From positions 186,001 through 250,000 of the forward strand of contig CAWGVL010000078.1 of the NCBI GenBank assembly GCA_963825845.1: a stretch of DNA of 64,000 nucleotides, written 5' to 3'. Positions 45,382-56,058 of this stretch are shown in pieces; position 1 is the stretch's first letter; every line of letters starts with the position of its first letter. Both the position numbers and the translations under genes were made by a program. The notes under the pieces are model-generated. The model was not told the DNA's origin and searched no databases. It saw nothing but the letters and a program-made list of their open reading frames with translations. Source of the stretch: DASQDN01 sp963825845. GTDB taxonomy: Bacteria; Acidobacteriota; Terriglobia; Bryobacterales; Bryobacteraceae.

Positions 45382-46748
45382 TGCGAGGCAGGGACAAGAT
45401 CGCCAGACTGAAGTTGCGCCACCATTGCCGGCAATTCTGGTTGGTACTGCGACAACCAGGCTTCAAATTCAGGCGCGGGACGCAACCCAAGTTGAGCTCT
45501 CAGATACAGAGCGTCATGGAAAGAGGTGCTTTGGTAGTTCAGCATCACATCATCCGCCCCCGGTACTCCCATGATGTAATTCACGCCGGCGTTGCCCAAC
45601 AACGTGAGCAAAACATCCATGTCGTCCTGGTCCGCTTCCGCGTGATTGGTGTAACAAATATCGCATCCCATCGGCAGTCCGAGTAGCTTTCCGCAGAAAT
45701 GATCTTCAAGACCCGCGCGAATGATCTGCTTGCCATCGTACAGGTACTCCGGGCCGATGAAACCCACCACAGTGTTCACCAGCATCGGTTGGAATCGCCT
45801 CGCCACCGCATACGCTCTTGCCTCGCAGGTTTGCTGATCGACACCATAGTGGGCGTTTGCCGACAGTGCGCTGCCTTGGCCGGTCTCGAAATACATCACG
45901 TTGTCTCCGATCGTGCCTCTATGAAGTTCCCGGCCGGCCTGCCATGCTTCTTCGAGTAACGATAGGTTTACACCAAACGATGAGTTTGCCGCTTCCGTTC
46001 CTGCAATGGATTGAAAGACCAGATCCACGGGGGCTCCTCGCTGCATCGCCTCCATCTGCGTTGTCACGTGCGCGAGCACGCAACTCTGAACGGGCATGTC
46101 GTATGTGACTCGCATCCGGTCGAGCAAATGAAGCAGCAACTCTACGCTCGAGACGTTGTCTGCCGCCGGATTGATTCCGATGACCGCATCGCCGCTTCCG
46201 AGCATCAGTCCATCGATCACCGATGCCAGGATGCCTCTGGGATCATCGGTTGGATGATTGGGCTGGAGGCGCGTAGAAAGGCGGCCCGGTAATCCGACCG
46301 TAGTTCGAAATCGCGTGACCACCCGGATGCGTGAAGCCACGGCTATGAGGTCCTGAACTCTCATCAGCTTTGAAACGGCTGCCGCCATCTCGGGAGTAAT
46401 TCCCGGTGAGAGTGCGGTGAGCGCCTGCGGATCCGCATCCGTGCTCAGCAGCCAGTTTCTGAAATCGCCGACAGTCAGGTGAGCTACCGGAGCGAACGCC
46501 TGCTCATCGTGCGTATCGAAGATGAGCCGGGTTACCTCATCCTCTTCATACGGAATCAGAGGTTCACGCAAAAACTCACGCAAGGGCACATCGGCGAGAG
46601 CCATTTGTGCGGCCGCGCGCTCGGTTGCCGACCCGGCCGCAATGCCCGCCAGTTCATCTCCTGAACGCGATGGCGATGCTTTCGCAAGCAGTGTCCGCAA
46701 GTCCTCGAAGTGATATCGGGTACCCAGAGCGTGCGCAGAATAGCTCAC
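45378..46748 (-). CDS. eutB: Ethanolamine ammonia-lyase large subunit EutB
   Basis: 456 residues, full length and unbroken. Family segments are LRTLLAKASPSRSGDELAGI, then PLIPYEEDEVTRLIFDTHDE, RTTVGLPGRLSTRLQPNHPT, GDAVIGINPAADN, YFETGQGSALSANAHYGVDQ and LGLPMGCDICYTNHAEADQD, the last two forming the substrate and cobalamin site region. With EutC it makes acetaldehyde and ammonia, so it feeds nitrogen and two-carbon metabolism. ATGA overlaps on both sides tie it into one operon with the permease and eutC. Confidence 0.96.
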   Translation of the reverse strand: MSYSAHALGTRYHFEDLRTLLAKASPSRSGDELAGIAAGSATERAAAQMALADVPLREFLREPLIPYEEDEVTRLIFDTHDEQAFAPVAHLTVGDFRNWLLSTDADPQALTALSPGITPEMAAAVSKLMRVQDLIAVASRIRVVTRFRTTVGLPGRLSTRLQPNHPTDDPRGILASVIDGLMLGSGDAVIGINPAADNVSSVELLLHLLDRMRVTYDMPVQSCVLAHVTTQMEAMQRGAPVDLVFQSIAGTEAANSSFGVNLSLLEEAWQAGRELHRGTIGDNVMYFETGQGSALSANAHYGVDQQTCEARAYAVARRFQPMLVNTVVGFIGPEYLYDGKQIIRAGLEDHFCGKLLGLPMGCDICYTNHAEADQDDMDVLLTLLGNAGVNYIMGVPGADDVMLNYQSTSFHDALYLRAQLGLRPAPEFEAWLSQYQPELPAMVAQLQSGDLVPASQ

Positions 46749-48187
46749 AACGAGACCTCCGACTTAGCGGGTTTGTCCGCCATAGAGACGGCGAACTCCT
46801 CCTCCGGCGAAAGGATCAGGCGTTTTCTCGCATGCAGCGCAAAATAAAGAAGTCCGACAACGAACCACGCCGCGGCTCCCAGAACTCCGATGCGGTAATC
46901 GGGATTCAGGAATAGCGCCGCGAGGGTCACGGTCGCCAGTAGTGCAGCGATGACAGCCCCCGGCGTTCCAAGCGGGCTTACATACGGCCGCAACAATCCC
47001 GGCGCGTTTCTTCGCAGCAAAATGAATGAGGCCATTTGCATGACGTAAGCCAGGACAGCACCGAACACCGCCATATTAAGCAGCGTAGCGCCAACGGAAC
47101 CGGAAGGCCCGGACAGGCGAATTGCGACCGCTGCGGCGAACCCCAATACGGAACCTGCGATCAGGGCGCGATGCGGAGTCTGTCGTCCGGCGTCCGTTGC
47201 CGAGAGCCAGTCAGGGAAGTAGCCGGCGCGCGCGAGTGAGTAGATCTGCCGGCCATACGCGTACAGGATCGAGTGAAAGCTTGCAACGAGTCCGGTCACC
47301 GCGAACAGAGCTAATGCGCGAGATCCTACACCGGCTCCGAGTATCGTTTGGAACCCGAGAAACAGCGGCTCGGACGATCGACCAACCGTGCGGGAGCCCG
47401 GCGCGATACCGGCGCTAAAGAGGGGGGTTAGAAAGGAGCAGACAACCAAAGTGGCTAATGCCCACAAGATTCCGCGAGGCATATCTCGCGCCGGATTGCG
47501 CGTCTCCTCAGCCGCAAGTGGTAATTGTTCAATTCCGAGATAAAGCCAAAGTGCAAACGGGAGAGCAGCAAAGATCCCGTTCGTCCCCCGCGAGAAGAAC
47601 GGATCCCCGCCCAGCGCCCACCGGCCTAAATCTAATAACGGGAGTGCGCCCGCGTAGAATACAGCCAGTACCGTCAGCGCGCAGAGAGTCGTGATCGCGG
47701 AGACGCGGAAGGACATCTCGACACCCCATATGTTCAGAACTACGAAAACTACATAGCAGGTAAGCCACCAGAGTGGCTCGTAGATGGAGGCCGTGCCGAA
47801 TATCGAGCCCAAGTATCCGCCGATACCCACCACGATGGTTGCGGGCGTGAGAATGTACTCCATGTTCTCGGCAAGTCCGGTGATGTACCCGCCCCATGGA
47901 CCCATGCTCGCTCGCGCGAACGAATACGCCCCTCCCGTGTGCGGCAGCGCTGCCGATAACTCAGCCACGCTAAAGCAAAGGCCGATGTAGAGGATCGTCA
48001 TCAGCACGACTGCGGTAATCATTCCGCCGAAGCCGCCGGCGATGAGTCCGAAATTCCATCCGAAGAAATCACCCGATATGACGGCTCCTACTCCGAGCGC
48101 CCACAAGTGAAATACGCCCGCGTGGCGCCTCAGCGCGCGGTCGGCAAACCACGCAGCTTTGCGCTCGGTGTACGAGATGTCAGGCAT
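46745..48187 (-). CDS. eat: Ethanolamine permease (APC superfamily)
   Basis: 480 residues with about 12 membrane helices. The first helices read LGVGAVISGDFFGWNFGLIA, GMITAVVLMTILYIGLCFSV and AELSAALPHTGGAYSFARAS, the hallmark of Eat-type ethanolamine permeases in the amino acid-polyamine-organocation superfamily. It is first gene of the eat-eutB-eutC operon, and its stop overlaps the eutB start, which supports ethanolamine as substrate. No eut microcompartment genes accompany it. Confidence 0.92.
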   Translation of the reverse strand: MPDISYTERKAAWFADRALRRHAGVFHLWALGVGAVISGDFFGWNFGLIAGGFGGMITAVVLMTILYIGLCFSVAELSAALPHTGGAYSFARASMGPWGGYITGLAENMEYILTPATIVVGIGGYLGSIFGTASIYEPLWWLTCYVVFVVLNIWGVEMSFRVSAITTLCALTVLAVFYAGALPLLDLGRWALGGDPFFSRGTNGIFAALPFALWLYLGIEQLPLAAEETRNPARDMPRGILWALATLVVCSFLTPLFSAGIAPGSRTVGRSSEPLFLGFQTILGAGVGSRALALFAVTGLVASFHSILYAYGRQIYSLARAGYFPDWLSATDAGRQTPHRALIAGSVLGFAAAVAIRLSGPSGSVGATLLNMAVFGAVLAYVMQMASFILLRRNAPGLLRPYVSPLGTPGAVIAALLATVTLAALFLNPDYRIGVLGAAAWFVVGLLYFALHARKRLILSPEEEFAVSMADKPAKSEVSL

Positions 48188-48211
48188 GCTGAACTGAGTC
48201 TAACGGATCGT

Positions 48212-49691
48212 CTAAAGAGCGTACTTGTCATCGGGACTGGCCTTACCGGCCAGTCTCGGATCGCCCTCTGTTTCCGTCAGGATCTGCGCCATCCGGTCCT
48301 GCAATGTTTCGACGAGCGCTTTCGTCTCTGGTTTCTTGATGTGATTCACGTATCGTCCGCGCATTCGCCAGCCGATGCGGGCATCCGATACCAGATTGTT
48401 GACCTGGTCCGGATCGGATCTCAGATCGTACAACTCGGGGATATCCCAAACGCCTGGATACTGCATCAAACTGTGTGTCTCCGTACGCAGGCCGACGATC
48501 GATGGCGTGTATGGAAAATCCTGCTCCCATGCGTACTCATAAACGAAATCACGACGCCAGTCTGCCGGTGTCTTGCCAGTTGCCAGCGGTAATAGTGAGC
48601 GGCCCTGCATCCCGTCTGGCGCCTTCAGGCCCGCCGCGTCCAGGAAGGTAGGAGCGATATCCAGATTCAATGCCATTTGATCGACAACACGCCTGCTCAA
48701 CAGAGAAGGGCAGTGCGCGATCATGGGTACCCGGATGGACGATTCGTACATTGCTCGTTTGTCAATCAGTCCGTGCTCTCCCCACATATACCCGTTGTCA
48801 CCCATGAAGACGATCAGCGTCTCATCGAGTAGCCGGCTGCTCTGCAGTTGATCGAGCACCTGTCCGACACTGTCATCAATCGCCACCAGGCATTGGCAGT
48901 AGCGCCGATAGTGAGTGTCGAAAGGCTCGTCACTGTCGAGCATGCCATCGACGCCATGGCGCGTTGCACGCCGCAGCCGTACCCATTCAGGCCATTGCCG
49001 GTAGAACTCTTCTTTGTAAAGCATCGTCCGAGGACGCGGAACGGTCATCGATTCAAATAGACTCGCGCGCTTCGGCGGCGGTTGGAATGGAGAGTGCACC
49101 GCCTTGTGCGACAGGTAAATACAGAAAGGGCGTGGACGCATTGTCCTGAATGAACCGGCATGCCTCGGCGGTTAGGATGTCGGTCATATTGCCTTTCTGC
49201 TTCTCGCGGGCCCCGTTGCGATTGAACTCCGGGTCCTGATACTCGCCTTGGCCCCGGAAACTGACCCATTGGTGGAAGCCGGGTTGAGGTTCGTCGCTAG
49301 CGCCTCCCATGTGCCACTTCCCGATAAACGCGGTGCGGTAGCCATTTCGCTGAAGAACACCAGGAAACGTCGGCAAGGCGCTATCCAGCTTGGAGAAGTT
49401 ATCTGTTACGCGATGGGAATGCATGTAGCGGCCCGTCAGCAGGCTGGCGCGACTGGGCGAGCACAGGGATGAGGTCACAAACGCATTCTTGAAGTGGACT
49501 CCACCGTTCAGCAGTCGATCGATGTTGGGAGTGTGACCCTTTAACCACGGGTGGCCCATGGCTCCGATGAAATCATACCTGTGGTCGTCTACAAGGATGA
49601 AGACGATGTTCCTGCGCCCTGGCTGCGTTTGTACGGCTGGCGCGCTTGTTGCGGCGGCTGCAGCGGCTTGAAGGAATTCACGACGTCGCAT
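48212..49691 (-). CDS. Tat-exported sulfatase (one frameshift as read)
   Basis: ATG 49691 (GGGGAG upstream) with twin-arginine signal RRREFLQAAAAAATSAPA. Sulfatase core: NIVFILVDDHRYDFIGAMGH, formylglycine motif SSLCSPSRASLLTGRYMHSH with the modified Cys about residue 77, and AFIGKWHMGG. One indel near 49125 (at STPF, expected to run into CIYLSHKAVHSPFQPP) leads to LIVFMGDNGYMWGEHGLIDK and the intact C-terminal part. The VDDHRYD and HSHRVTDN pattern is that of choline-sulfatase/heparan-type sulfatases. Substrate unknown. Confidence 0.88.
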
Positions 49692-49811
49692 AGGGATGCT
49701 CCCCAGGATATATCGAGCATCAGACCGGAGCATCGCTGCGCGTTGTCCCTGGATCGATCGGAAAGTCGCTATGATGACTAGCTAGCCCGCGAACGTTTCT
49801 GGAGGTGCCCA

Positions 49812-51780
49812 GTGTATCTGAGACGCGCCCGTGTGTTGCCCATCGCAGCACTTCTCTCAATATCAGCTGTGATTGCTGCTGAACGTCCATCTGATATTGC
49901 GCTTTTCCGCGCGATTGAAAGCAACGACCTGCCGGCCATGAAACAAGCCCTCCGATCCGGTGCGCAAGTCAATGCGAAGGACCAAACAGGCGCTACGCCA
50001 CTGATGCGAGCGTCGGTCTACGGTACGACCGACTCCATGAAGTTTCTGCTCGCCCGGGCGCCGATCCGAACATTCCCAACAACTTCGGAGCCACAGCGCT
50101 GATGTGGAGCGCCGGCAACCTTGAAAAGGTGCGGCTTCTTCTCGGCGCCACAGCCGACGTAAACGCCAAATCGAATAGTGGACGAACTCCCCTGGCGGTT
50201 GCTGCATCTCATGCGGGAAACGTGGAGACCGTGAAGTTGCTGCTTGCGAAGGGAGCTGACGTGAAGGCTCGTCCCGGCCCTGTCGGAGCAGCCGTTTACT
50301 CGGCGGCAAATGCAGGCGACGAAGCGATACTGCGTGTGCTGCTGGCGGCGGGCGGCGATCCGAATGACCTTAATCCGGTGGGTGTGTCCGCTCTGATAGC
50401 GGCATGCCAGTTCGGCCGAATCGAACCCGCCCAGCTCCTCCTGGATGCGGGGGCCAACGTGAATCACCAGTCCGGCAGACGGCCTCTTTCAAAGGCAGGG
50501 CTGCAGGAACTTGGAGAGTTGACGGCGTTGCTGGTTGCCGCTCCGACCGGTAACGCAAAACTCGTGAAACTGCTGCTTGATCGCGGCGCAGATATCAAAG
50601 CGAAGGATATGCGGGGCATGACTCCCCTGATGATGGCGACTTCATCCGAGCACCAGGACAGCGAGACGGTACGGCTACTGCTCGCGGCGGGCTCCGATCC
50701 GAAAGCGATCAGCAATGATGGGCAGACACCCGTCAGTTGGGCCCGAAAATGGGGGGGCCGTGGAGTGTTCGGGTTGATTGCGGAGCCCGGTACCGAGCCA
50801 TTTGATCTGAAGCCTGCAAAATTGCGTGACGCTCCGCATGAATTAGATCTGCGTCAGTCCGTCGAAAAGGCTGTTGCCCTCCTCCAGACGAGCAGTGACG
50901 AATACTTTCGAAAGAGCGGCTGTATTGGCTGCCATCATCAAATTTTGACCGGCATGGCTGTCGGGTATGCGAGAGGCCAGGGGCTGAAGGTGAACGAACA
51001 GCGCGCGGCCCAGCAAGTAAAAATCGCGCATAACGATCCGTCAACCCGATCGTGAATCAGCATATCTGGCCGTGCCGCGAGGTGGGTGCGCCGATGGCCG
51101 ATTCACTGCTGCTCATGAGTCTTGCAGCCCAGAAATATCAGGCGGATCCACTGACGAATGCACTGGCGCACATTGTTCGTTCATGCAATCTCAGACGGAT
51201 CGTGGCGATCTGACATAGTGCGTCAACCAATTCAATACAGCACGTTCACTGAGACCGCGTACGCGGTTCGCGCCCTGCAGTTATATAGTTCACCCGGCGG
51301 AAGGCCGAGTACCAAAAGCGTATTGACCGGGCTCGTGCATGGCTCTTGTCGAATGTGCCAGAGCACAATGAGGATCGTGTGAAGCATCTCCTCGGTCTAT
51401 ATTGGTCCGGCGCAAAGCCACAGTCCATTGCGATTGCGGCGCGGCAACTCGTCGAAAACCAGCAGCCCGACGGCGGTTGGTCGCAAAGGTCTGGTTTCGA
51501 AAGTGACGCATATGCAACCGGGCAGACGCTATACGCCTTGCATGAATCCGGGGCGCTCCCGGCGACCGATGAAGTGTACCGGCGCGGAGTCGCGTTCCTC
51601 CGGAAAACCCAGTTGCCCGATGGATCCTGGTATGTGCGAAGCCGGTCCGTAAAATTTCAGCCGTATTTCGACAGCGCCTTTCCGCATGAGCATGATCAAT
51701 GGATTTCGGCCGCAGGCTCTGCGTGGGCAGTAATGGCATTGACGCTGGCGTGCGAGCCTTCCGCTGTCGCTTCACGCTAA
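49812..51780 (+). CDS. Ankyrin-haem c-terpenoid cyclase-fold fusion protein (frameshifted as read)
   Basis: GTG 49812 (GGAGG upstream) starts a signal peptide (RRARVLPIAALLSISAVIAA). At least six ankyrin repeats follow (ALRSGAQVNAKDQTGATPLM, LGATADVNAKSNSGRTPLAV, LLAKGADVKARPG, LLAAGGDPNDLNPVGVSALI, LLDRGADIKAKDMRGMTPLM). Next is a haem-c site CIGCHH at 50921-50938. The C-terminal part is an alpha-toroid resembling squalene/prenyl cyclase repeats (NLADGSWRSDIVRQPIQYST, NQQPDGGWSQRSGFESDAYA, TQLPDGSWYVRSRSVKFQPY) without a cyclase DxDD motif. Shifts near 50070, 51040, 51100, 51195 and 51310 are needed. Likely a periplasmic haem-bearing scaffold; function unknown. Confidence 0.7.
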
Positions 51781-51804
51781 TAAAAATCCCTGGGGCAGCT
51801 CGAT

Positions 51805-53737
51805 TCACGCGGCCGGCAATGTCACATGAAACGTGCTGCCCTCGTCTTCTTCGCTTTCTACCCAGATAGAGCCGCCGTAATGTTCCGCGATCTTCTTGCA
51901 GATCGCGAGTCCAATTCCGGTGCCGGGCACGGTTGCATTGTGCAGCCGTTTGAAAACGCCAAAAATCCGCTCATGATATTCAGGCGCGATGCCGATCCCA
52001 TTGTCCTGGACTTGGAGGTCCACGAGATCCCGTTCATACGGCCGAATCGATACATGAATCTCGGGCCGCCGTTGAGAGTTACTGTATTTGATGCTGTTGC
52101 TCAACAGGTTCTGCAAAAGCTGGAACAGATGCGTACGGTGAACGCGAAGAACCGGCAGATCATCGTTTGTAATAATTGCTCGAGCTATTGGCGATGGGCT
52201 GTTGCAGTGCGTTCACGGCCTCTGCAAGAACACTGTTGGAATCCACCGGCGGCGCTACCCCGTCGAGACTTGCGGTTTTCGTGTACGACAAAAGATCCTG
52301 CACAAGCTCATTGATGCGGCGAGCTGCGTCATTAATGGTCGCAAGAAGTTGCTGTGCGTCTTCGGGTAGCGCGTCGTGATGGCGGCGATCGAGCAGCTGG
52401 CTGAAGAGCGTTACTACCCGTAGAGGTTCCTGGAGATCGTGACTGGCAGCGTAGGCGAACTGCTCCAAGTCTGCATTAGCGCGTCGCAGCGCCTGGTTCG
52501 ACTGCGTCAGGATGTCACGAGCTTCTCGTTCGCGAGTGGTGTCGCGCATAATCGCCAGCGTATACATCTTGCCCTCAATCCAGTAGTCGGTCGCTCTTAC
52601 CTCCGTAGGGAACTCAGTACCGTCTTTCCTCATCCCAATCGACTCGTACTGCATTGGCTCAGGCAAGCCGGCGTGCCGCCGCTGCCGATGCTCGCGCACC
52701 ATCGCATGCCGTGGCGCCGGTATCGTCTCATAAATCGAAACTCCCGCAAGCTCCTCCGGACGCGCCCAGCCGAACATCTGCGCAAACGCCCGATTGACAT
52801 AGACGAAGTGTTCACTTGTGGAAACACCGAACGCGTCGTTCGAGTGCTCGAATAGTGTGTGGTGCTGTACTTCGGTGCTGCGCAGAGCGCTCTGTGCCCT
52901 GTGTTTGGAGATCGCAACGCTGATCTGTTGGCCGATGGCTGTCAGGATCTGCAGTAGCGTCGGCTCGAGCGGCCGCACATATGCAGAAGAGTATTCGATT
53001 ACACCAACGACTTCGTCTCCCGATCGGAATGGAAATGCCACGCCGCTGTGGAGGTCCGATGCCAAGGCTGCGTTTATTCTGGGAAAGTTGTGATCCTCCT
53101 CCAGCGTGCTGATCCAACATGGAGCCGCAGCGGCCCAAGCCCGCCCGGGTAATCCCTCGTTGCGCGCGAAGGCGCAGCGGCGGCTCTCGTCCAGAAATGC
53201 TTGAGAGTTGGTTTGAGGCGAATGCCAACTGGAGTGCCAGCGCAGGCGCTCATCCTCCACCATCCACACATTCCCGACTGCGAAGCCAAGATTGGGGCCG
53301 ACCGACGAGAGAATTCCCGAGAGTGTAGTGTCCTCATCCTCGGCCGAGCTGAGGATCTCGGCTACCGCATACTGCGCCGCCAGACGTGCATGGCTCCAAT
53401 GTCTTTCAGTCAGATCACGAAGAAACGCGGCGATAAGAATTTCATCGTGGTTACGAGCTTGCGCGAAGCTGATCTCCAGCGGGATCCGCCTTCCACTCTG
53501 ATGCAACCCTGCCGCTTCTACGGGTCCCTTAGCGTATGTCAGGCCTCGCAGTTCTTCCGGAAAAAGGAGTGATATGGGATGCCCAACCAACGCGTCAGGC
53601 GAATAGCCGAATATTGACGCTGCAGACGGGTTGGAGAACACGAGCACGCCGTTACGATCGACAATAATCACGCCCTCGGACGAGGTCTGCGCTATTACCG
53701 CAAATACATCGGAGGGCAATTTCGTCGCAGATTGCAT
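51805..53737 (-). CDS. PAS-GAF-PAS sensor histidine kinase (one frameshift as read)
   Basis: About 640 residues, soluble. Order: PAS (AQTSSEGVIIVDRNGVLVFS), GAF (WMVEDERLRWHSSWHS to EVVGVIEYSSAYVRPL), PAS (FEHSNDAFGVSTSEHFVYVN), HisKA with phospho-acceptor His433 in FAYAASHDLQEPLRVVTLFS, then after a shift near 52170 the ATPase domain (LLQNLLSNSIKYSNSQRRPE, QVQDNGIGIAPEYHERIFGV, GTGIGLAICKKIAEHYGGSI). The HisKA and ATPase parts closely resemble the phytochrome-type kinase at 40029. No response regulator is adjacent. GAF ligand unknown. Confidence 0.88.
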
Positions 53738-53829
53738 CAGATAACGATTCCAGGCGTACTGACCATCTTATCGGAAGGCCGCGACTAAGCCGAAGCTCCC
53801 GACCTGATTTCGTATCATTTAAGCTATCG

Positions 53830-54604
53830 TTGGTGGCTGAATTTCCTGATTTTACACTCGACGGGCAGGTCGCGCTCGTCACCGGTGCGGCTCGAGGCCT
53901 TGGACGAGCGATAGCACTTGCCCTTGCGAATGCGGGGTCCGATCTGGCGCTTGGATTCCGGGATGTACACGCGCATGCCGGTTTGCCCGACGAGATCGAG
54001 GCGCTGGGCAGGCGGGTTCTTCCGCTGCAAATGAACATGTCGAATCTCGATGAAATTCATCGTGCTGTTGATAGGACGGCTACGCATTTCGGCCGGCTGG
54101 ACATCCTGGTGAATAACGTCGGAATTGCCCCCGAGAATCTTGCCGAGAATGTCACAGAATCGGAATTACGACCAAACGGTCAATATAAATCTGAAGGGAA
54201 CGTTTTTTGCAAGTCAGGCTGCAGGGCGTATCATGATCCGGCAGAATCGCGGGCGCATCATTAATATGGGTTCGCAGGCGGGCTTCGCTGCGCTGCCGGG
54301 GGAGTCAATCTATTGCATGACGAAAGCCGGTATCGCGCATCTGACGAAGTGCCTGGCCATCGAGTGGGGCAAGTACAACATCACGGTCAACGCTGTAGCG
54401 CCCACGTTCATCCGCACACCTGGTACGGAAGAAGTGCTTGCGCGACCGGAGTTCTGCGCGGATGTCGTTGAACGAATCGCTGCGCTCCATCGCATTGGTG
54501 AGCCGATGGAGGTTGCCGGGGCCGTTGTCTTTCTCGCGTCTCCGGCCGCGTCTCTCATTACGGGGCACACGATACTGATTGACGGCGGATGGACAGCCCG
54601 GTAG
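53830..54604 (+). CDS. Short-chain dehydrogenase/reductase (one frameshift as read)
   Basis: Classical SDR of about 257 residues. Cofactor motif VALVTGAARGLGRAIALALA and the NNVG strand (LDILVNNVGIAPENLAENVT) are in the first frame. After an indel near 54162 come YDQTVNINLKGTFFASQAAG, then IINMGSQAGFAALPGESIYC with catalytic Ser and the YCMTK Tyr-Lys pair, and the C-terminal LITGHTILIDGGWTAR. It probably oxidises or reduces a sugar, polyol or acyl substrate with NAD(P). Start is TTG 53830 or GTG 53833. The substrate is not clear, and the family name FabG should not be assumed. Confidence 0.85.
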
Positions 54605-54683
54605 TAACGAAGATGATAGAGTGATTTCGGAACCATCAGGCATGCCGGTCATGTCAGGCTGGATGATATTCTGAAACCTGTCG

Positions 54684-56058
54684 ATGAACGCACGAAGCGT
54701 ATTCATCGGGGGTACCGCATCCCACGCCGGCAAAAGCTGGTTCACCGCCGCGATCTGCCGTTATCTCCGTAATCGAGGACTCCGCGTTGCTCCGTTCAAG
54801 GCTCAGAATATGTCGAACAATTCTGGCCCTTGCAGGATCTCGGTCAAGGGCTCGAGCGAGTCTTATGGCGAGATCGGGCGCGCGCAGATTGCGCAGGCCG
54901 AGGCTTGTGGTCTCGAGCCCGAGACGGACATGAATCCGATTCTTCTGAAGCCGCATTCAGACGTCGGCTCACAGGTAATCGTCAATGGCCGTGTATGGCA
55001 GGATCTGAGCGCATCCGCCTATTACGATCAATTTTCTGCTCTCCTTAGTCACGTTCTTGACGCTTTCAATCGGCTGGCATCACGTCATGATGTGATCGTG
55101 ATCGAAGGCGCGGGTAGCGTCGCCGAGGTCAACTTAAAAAGCAGAGACTTGGTGAACTTCGGCCTTGCCGAACGGATCGGAGCGAAGGCTCTGCTTGTGG
55201 CGGATATCGATCGCGGCGGCGTCTTTGGATCCATTGTCGGGACGATGTCGCTGTTGACGGATGACGAACGCGCACTCGTGCGATCGTTTGCGGTGAACCG
55301 ATTTCGGGGTGATCCTGCTCTGTTTCACGACGGCGTGACATTCCTGGAGCACGAAGACATCGCGGCCGTGCATCGGAGTGTTCCCCTACGCGCATGACAT
55401 TCGTCTCGATGATGAGGACGGCGTATCGCTCGATGACAAGACATCGGGCGGCGTTGTGGCGATACTGCGTTTCCCGCACGTATCCAACTTCACTGACTTT
55501 GACCGTATCGCTGGAGTGAAGTGGATAGCCTCGCCGGACCGCAAAATCTATGACACCGTCATTCTTCCCGGCACAAAGAATACGACCGGCGATTTGCGAT
55601 GGCTGCGTCAACAAGGTCTCGATAAGTGGGTGCTGCAGCAGCATGCGGCCGGCGCAACCCTGATCGGTGTGTGCGGTGGATATCAAATGTTGGGGGAGGA
55701 CATAGACGGCGAACCGGGATTGGGTCTCTTGCCCGTTGAGACGGTGATGAAACCCGAGAAGACGGTGCGACCCGTGACGGCAGAGATCGACGGGTCTTCG
55801 TTCGTCGCGTACGAGATCCACATGGGTCAGACCAGTGTGCCCGCTGAATGTACGCCCTTCGCATTGATTGAGGGCCGGCCTGAAGGAATCCACCATGGGC
55901 GCTGCTTCGGCACATACCTGCATGACGCCTTCAACTCGGATGTCGTGATTCGGCGCTTCGGCCTCGAAGCGACGGCTCGTGTCCCGCCTTATGACCAACT
56001 GGCAAGCTGGTTCGCATCGCATGCCAACGTGAAGCTCTTCGAGGAACTGTATCTGTGA
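54684..56058 (+). CDS. cobQ: Cobyric acid synthase CobQ (one frameshift as read)
   Basis: Amidates adenosylcobyrinate diamide to adenosylcobyric acid. The N-terminal ATPase part has SVFIGGTASHAGKSWFTAAI (P-loop) and FKAQNMSNNS, with EIGRAQIAQAEACGLEPETD and NPILLKPHSDVGSQVIVNGR. After an indel near 55370 (expected GVFPYAHDIRL) the glutaminase part follows with Cys in TLIGVCGGYQMLGEDIDGEP and His in GRCFGTYLHDAFNSDV. A short insertion (RISVKGSSESY, near 54834-54870) between NNS and EIGRAQ is longer than usual in the family. GTG of the next gene overlaps its stop. Confidence 0.92.

Noticed and set aside
54605..54683. Cobalamin riboswitch upstream of cobQ
   Set aside because: The gap is only about 80 bases, too short for the full element, and no B12-box-like core was seen.
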